DNA of 9,124 nt from the NCBI GenBank assembly GCA_001797745.1, contig MGQF01000058.1, positions 406-9,529 of the forward strand. Direction: 5' to 3'. The position numbers and the translations under genes were made by a program. How positions within the stretch are numbered: position 1 is the stretch's first letter; each line of letters opens with the position of its first letter. Positions 6,358 through 9,124 of the stretch are shown piece by piece. The notes below the pieces were generated by a model. The model was not told where the DNA came from. It saw only the letters and a program-made list of their open reading frames with translations, and did no database searches. Origin of the DNA: Deltaproteobacteria bacterium RBG_13_52_11. Lineage in GTDB: Bacteria > Desulfobacterota > B13-G15 > RBG-16-54-18.

Positions 6358-6386
6358 ATTATAGGTGAACGAACGTTTACTGTCAA
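6358..6386 (-). promoter_or_regulatory. Near-consensus sigma-70 promoter of the lexA-polymerase operon
   Basis: On the minus strand TTGACA (6386-6381) and TATAAT (6363-6358) are both perfect, with the optimal 17-base spacer. The expected start of transcription, about seven bases after the TATAAT, falls on the GTG start codon at 6351. Such a strong promoter needs a repressor, which the overlapping operator supplies. Confidence 0.88.
6365..6380. promoter_or_regulatory. LexA operator (SOS box) in the promoter spacer
   Basis: GTGAACGAACGTTTAC is a 16-base palindrome except for one mismatched pair in the arms and the two central bases. It fills the space between the -35 and -10 boxes, so a bound dimer would block RNA polymerase. 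Its core reads GAAC-N4-GTTT, one base from the Gram-positive-type SOS box GAAC-N4-GTTC, and is unlike the E. coli CTGT-N8-ACAG box. Assignment to the LexA-like protein encoded next to it is inference from position. Confidence 0.72.
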
Positions 6387-6521
6387 GGGGAAATTTTCTG
6401 CGGGTGATCCAGGGTGTTAAAGGACATCGTGCCGAAGCCATGCCCGAGAGGAGCAGAGGGACATCGGGTCTCTGTTTTTAACCGGGACAATCAAAGGCAG
6501 AAAGTCATCGCCCAAACTAAA

Positions 6522-6547
6522 GGGGGTGGGAAACTAGCCCCACCCCC
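6522..6547 (-). terminator. Rho-independent terminator of the amber-interrupted gene
   Basis: A perfect 9-bp stem, GGGGGTGGG (6522-6530) with CCCACCCCC (6539-6547), encloses an 8-base loop. On the minus strand it begins about 27 bases after the stop at 6575 and is followed by TTTAGTTT. It separates this gene from the lexA promoter region. Confidence 0.75.
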
Positions 6548-6574
6548 CAGCGCCTTCAGAAATATCCCGGCATC

Positions 6575-7021
6575 CTATCTCGTTAACTCAATATCAAATC
6601 CCCAGCTAAACGTGATTCCGCTATTACTATACTCCGAATATGATTTCCCCTTGAAAAGATTGATGCCGATCATTTTCAGATTGCAGGTATTCTTGGCCAC
6701 GCCTCCTTCATTATCCACCTGCGCACTATTTGAAAAAACATACTCCTGACCATTTTTCTTCCCCGTAAAATACTTTAATTCCGGAGGACTAAAAACCATG
6801 CCTGATTTAAACTCCATGTTGAACTGATTACCCATTTGCGTAATGACAAGGACCCCCTTGCTTGGCTTGCCCGCCGGAACAGGGCCTTTTGCCTAATGAT
6901 TGGCGGTTGTATAGTTCCACTGACCCACGATTGGGTCTGCCGCCAGTGCATGAATACAAAAAACAAATAAAGCAAAAATCCCAACTCCGGCAATAATTAC
7001 TTTCTTCCCTCTTGCAAGCAT
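6575..7021 (-). pseudogene. Small exported protein gene interrupted by one in-frame amber codon
   Basis: A 149-codon frame (148 residues plus stop) is open except for a TAG at codon 43 (6893-6895). Codons 1-42 give a signal peptide (MLARGKKVIIAGVGIFALF..., cut at ALA-ADP) and DPIVGQWNYTTANH. After the TAG the same frame continues with AKGPVPAGKPSKGVLVITQ and 86 more residues of strand-rich sequence (FNMEFKSGMVF, EYVFSNSAQV, NTCNLKMIGI, GITFSWGFDIEL) to a normal stop and terminator. The start is set by GAGGAGGAG before ATG 7021; the in-frame Met 28 codons upstream lacks this. 'VGQW' soon after the signal peptide recalls the GxW motif of lipocalin-like barrels, a weak hint. A single C-to-T change in CAG (Gln) would create the stop. 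The stretch is more AT-rich than its neighbours. Confidence 0.75.
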
Positions 7022-7024
7022 ACA

Positions 7025-7033
7025 CTCCTCCTC
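7025..7033 (-). promoter_or_regulatory. Ribosome binding site of the amber-interrupted gene
   Basis: GAGGAGGAG on the minus strand, three bases before the ATG at 7021 at its end and five from the AGGAGG core. It fixes the start directly before the signal peptide. An intact strong site suggests recent loss of the gene. Confidence 0.65.
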
Positions 7034-7231
7034 TTTTTTCTTACACTGTGATTTTTGTGCCTTTGTCTTATTCGCCGTCACCAGTGCCGGTGCAGCAATC
7101 ATCAACCTTATACTAAAACAAGGACGTTGGCAACAGCAGCGGCACTTGCCTGGGAGCGTTTCATATGAACCTCCCTGTGGGATCCGACCCCATGAGGGGT
7201 GGGCCCGATTATGCGCGATCCCTCTCCGTTA

Positions 7232-8827
7232 CTACCGGGGAGGGTAAAAGCGTGCAATGATGGCCTCGGCAATCCGGATACCGTCTACTGCCGATGACAT
7301 GATGCCGCCGGCATAACCCCCGCCTTCTCCAGCCGGATACAGGCCCCTGATGCTGGCCTGCAAATCCTTCCCCCGCACGAGCCGCACCGGACAGGAACTC
7401 CGCGTCTCCACGCCAATCAACACCGCATCAGGCAAATCAAAACCTTTTAACCGGCAAGCAAAAGCCGGAATGGCTTGTTTGATTGTGTCGCAAACATAAG
7501 CCGGCAGACAGGTTCGCAGGTCTCCTGGCACCACTGCCGGACGGTACGTCGCCGCCACCTGACCCAGTTGGGTGGAAGTGCGCCCCCCAAGAAAGTCAGC
7601 CAGAAGCTGTACTGGCGCGGCGTAGCTTTCTCCAGCCACGCGAAATGCCAAGGCCTCCCATTCCCTTTGGAACCTGAATCCGGAAAGCGGATGATCATCA
7701 GGAAAGTCTGCCAATCCCACGTTGACCAGCAGGGCGGAATTGGCGTTCGATCCGCTTCGCGCCTGGAGACTCATGCCATTGGTGACAATGCCGCCATGAT
7801 CAGAAGCTGCGGCAATCACCTCACCGCCGGGACACATGCAGAAGGTATAAGCCGAACGGCCGTCTGCGGCGTGATAAGCCAGTTTGTATTCTGCCGGACC
7901 GAGTCGCGGGTGTCCGGCAAACGCGCCGTACCGGGCTTGGTCGATAAGGCGCTGGGGGTGTTCGATTCGCATTCCCACGGAAAACGGCTTGGAAATCATA
8001 GTTAAGCCGTGTTTGAACAGCATGCTGAAGGTGTCGCGGCTGCTGTGACCGATGGCAAAAATAGCTGCTTCACATTCCAGAACCCCGGCATCGTTTATTT
8101 CCAGCCCGCACAATTGGCCGTCGCGTATTTGTAAGCCCGTCACCCGGTTTAAAAAACGCACCTCGCCGCCCTGGCGGATGATCGATTCCCGGATCGCTCT
8201 TACCACCCGGCGAAGCCGGTCGGTGCCGATATGGGGCTTCTTTGACACAAGGATTGCCGGCGGCGCGCCGGCGCCGGCCAGTTCCTCCAGAACCTTGCGG
8301 CAGCGCAGGTCGTTGATCAGCGTGTACAGCTTGCCATCGGAGAACGTGCCGGCTCCCCCCTCACCGAACTGGGCATTGGACTCCGGATTGAGGACACCTT
8401 CCTGCCAGAAGCGTTCCACATCGCGGCAGCGCTCTTCAACCGCCTTTCCCCGTTCCAGGATCACGGGCCGGTAATTGGCCTGGGCCAAAATCAGCCCGGC
8501 AAACAACCCTGCCGGTCCGCTGCCCACCACCACCGGACGGTGCCGCAGTATTTCCGAACCAGGCCTCGCCAGCTGGTAGGACTCATCAGGCCTTGGTATC
8601 ACGCGATGGCCACGGACTTTGCCGACGAGCCGTTCCTCCTGACGCACGGTAACGTCTACCGTATAGATCAATCTGATGGTTGTCTTTTTGCGGGCATCAA
8701 TTGCCTGACGCCGGATCTCCCATGACAGCAGATCGCGGGCAGGCACGTGCAAGGCGTCAACGATGGCGCGGACAAGAGCGTCCTGAGTGTGTTCCAGGGG
8801 GAGCTTGATTTCGAAGACACGCAGCAT
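7232..8827 (-). CDS. FAD-dependent dehydrogenase, COG2509 family
   Basis: The 531-residue flavoprotein has the usual length for this family. Residues 1-90 form the characteristic N-terminal alpha-beta domain. The FAD-binding Rossmann motif is VVVGSGPAGLFAG (GSGPAG at 102-107), with Glu125 after the second strand positioned to bind the ribose. NAQFGEGGAGTFSDGKL (151-167) is the family's signature loop. A second nucleotide-binding strand is CEAAIFAIGHSS (252-263), and the C-terminal FAD contact is GLYPAGEGGGYAGGI (495-509). No membrane helix or signal is present, so it should be cytosolic. The physiological substrate of COG2509 proteins is not established. The start ATG is two bases after the stop of the preceding flavoprotein gene, so the two are probably translationally coupled. 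The stop codon is TAG, inside a hairpin at 7220-7244 that lacks a T-run. Confidence 0.88.
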   Translation of the reverse strand: MLRVFEIKLPLEHTQDALVRAIVDALHVPARDLLSWEIRRQAIDARKKTTIRLIYTVDVTVRQEERLVGKVRGHRVIPRPDESYQLARPGSEILRHRPVVVGSGPAGLFAGLILAQANYRPVILERGKAVEERCRDVERFWQEGVLNPESNAQFGEGGAGTFSDGKLYTLINDLRCRKVLEELAGAGAPPAILVSKKPHIGTDRLRRVVRAIRESIIRQGGEVRFLNRVTGLQIRDGQLCGLEINDAGVLECEAAIFAIGHSSRDTFSMLFKHGLTMISKPFSVGMRIEHPQRLIDQARYGAFAGHPRLGPAEYKLAYHAADGRSAYTFCMCPGGEVIAAASDHGGIVTNGMSLQARSGSNANSALLVNVGLADFPDDHPLSGFRFQREWEALAFRVAGESYAAPVQLLADFLGGRTSTQLGQVAATYRPAVVPGDLRTCLPAYVCDTIKQAIPAFACRLKGFDLPDAVLIGVETRSSCPVRLVRGKDLQASIRGLYPAGEGGGYAGGIMSSAVDGIRIAEAIIARFYPPR

Positions 8828-8829
8828 GG

Positions 8830-9124
8830 CTAAGCCTGCGCGCTATGCAGTCCGGCCACATATCCCGAAGACCAGGCCCACTGAAGGTTGAAGCCGCCGC
8901 TGTCACCGACCACGTCAAGTACTTCACCGGCAGCGAACAATCCCTTGACCAGTCGTGATTCCAAGGTTCGGGCAGAGAAATCACCCGTGCGGATGCCGCC
9001 GGCCATGACCTGGGCTTCTTTCCAGGAGAGCGAGCCGGTTATCTCAAAAGTCCAGTTCTTCAACACGTGGACGATGCGGATGCACTCCTCCTGCGAAACC
9101 TGGCTGATCGGTTTGCGCGCCCCG
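8830..9124 (-). CDS. HI0933/YhiN-type NAD(P)/FAD-dependent oxidoreductase, C-terminal end only
   Basis: The frame enters from the right edge (first complete codon at 9123) and ends with TAG at 8830; about 97 residues are visible. They match the C-terminus of HI0933/YhiN/BaiN-type flavoproteins: ARKPISQVSQEE, then VMAGGIRTGDFSARTLESR, then LVKGLFAAGEVLDVVGDSGG and FNLQWAWSSGYVAG. In that family the last block carries the FAD-binding GEVLDVxGxxGGYNLQWAxxSG motif. The start and the Rossmann domain lie outside the window. It is upstream of and 2 bases from the COG2509 gene, forming a flavoprotein operon. Confidence 0.88.
   Translation of the reverse strand, partial: GARKPISQVSQEECIRIVHVLKNWTFEITGSLSWKEAQVMAGGIRTGDFSARTLESRLVKGLFAAGEVLDVVGDSGGFNLQWAWSSGYVAGLHSAQA

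Noticed and set aside
6454..6479. Plus-strand hairpin CAGAG/CTCTG followed by TTTTT, looking like a terminator
   Set aside because: No plus-strand gene lies upstream to use it, and a competing pairing (CCCGA 6443 with TCGGG 6464) disrupts it; probably chance.
6414..6749. Plus-strand open frame of 111 codons
   Set aside because: No ribosome site, no recognisable protein character, and it runs antisense through the terminator and 3' half of the amber-interrupted gene.
6893..6895. Amber codon as a pyrrolysine site
   Set aside because: TAG ends three other genes in the window, the protein is a small exported beta-rich type with no link to methylamine metabolism, and no pyl gene is visible.
6893..7105. 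Longer upstream start for the amber-interrupted gene
   Set aside because: The extension is basic and Lys/Glu-rich before the signal peptide, has no ribosome site, and would bury the good site at 7025-7033.
7187..7200. Hairpin ACCCC-ATGA-GGGGT downstream of the COG2509 gene as a terminator
   Set aside because: The stem is short and no T-run follows on the minus strand; left unannotated.

Overview
The window is a bacterial chromosomal segment, moderately GC-rich (GC highest at the right end), with strong AGGAGG-type Shine-Dalgarno (SD) sites. The gene types fit an anaerobic Gram-negative bacterium of the Desulfobacterota/Syntrophobacterota or Nitrospirota kind: a VIT/vWA surface protein, ECF sigma-E-like promoters, a LexA-type repressor next to a Y-family polymerase, and COG2509 and HI0933-type flavoproteins. 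That placement is inference. No marker gene fixes it.

Left part (1-3786). A truncated small membrane protein gene (minus strand) is followed by a terminator and then a large minus-strand gene for an exported VIT + von Willebrand A protein (332-2599). A 310-bp divergent intergenic region separates it from a plus-strand gene for an exported protein of unknown function (2910-3722). The intergenic region carries two outward-facing copies of the same ECF sigma-E-like promoter (GGGAACTTTT then TTGTCTAAT) and a 19-codon remnant resembling the start of a universal stress protein. The two exported proteins are therefore probably co-induced, perhaps by envelope stress.

Middle part (3887-6386). A small HapK/REDY-like dimeric alpha-beta-barrel protein is followed by a short palindromic element and then a two-gene SOS mutagenesis operon on the minus strand. 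In that operon a LexA-family self-cleaving repressor (site Ala83-Gly84, Ser119/Lys156) precedes a DinB/pol IV-type translesion polymerase. Its promoter is a near-consensus sigma-70 promoter (TTGACA-17-TATAAT) whose spacer is filled by a 16-bp palindromic operator. The GTG start lies where transcription should begin, so the mRNA is probably leaderless and autoregulated.

Right part (6522-9124). An AT-richer minus-strand gene for a small exported protein is broken by one in-frame amber codon. It is followed by two adjacent minus-strand FAD flavoprotein genes only 2 bp apart: a complete COG2509 dehydrogenase and the 3' end of an HI0933/YhiN-type oxidoreductase that runs off the window. TAG is the normal terminator of three genes here, so the amber codon looks like a mutation rather than recoding.

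I found no RNA gene, CRISPR array, insertion sequence or recognisable defence system. The least described material is the divergent ECF-controlled pair and the compact LexA-polymerase control region.
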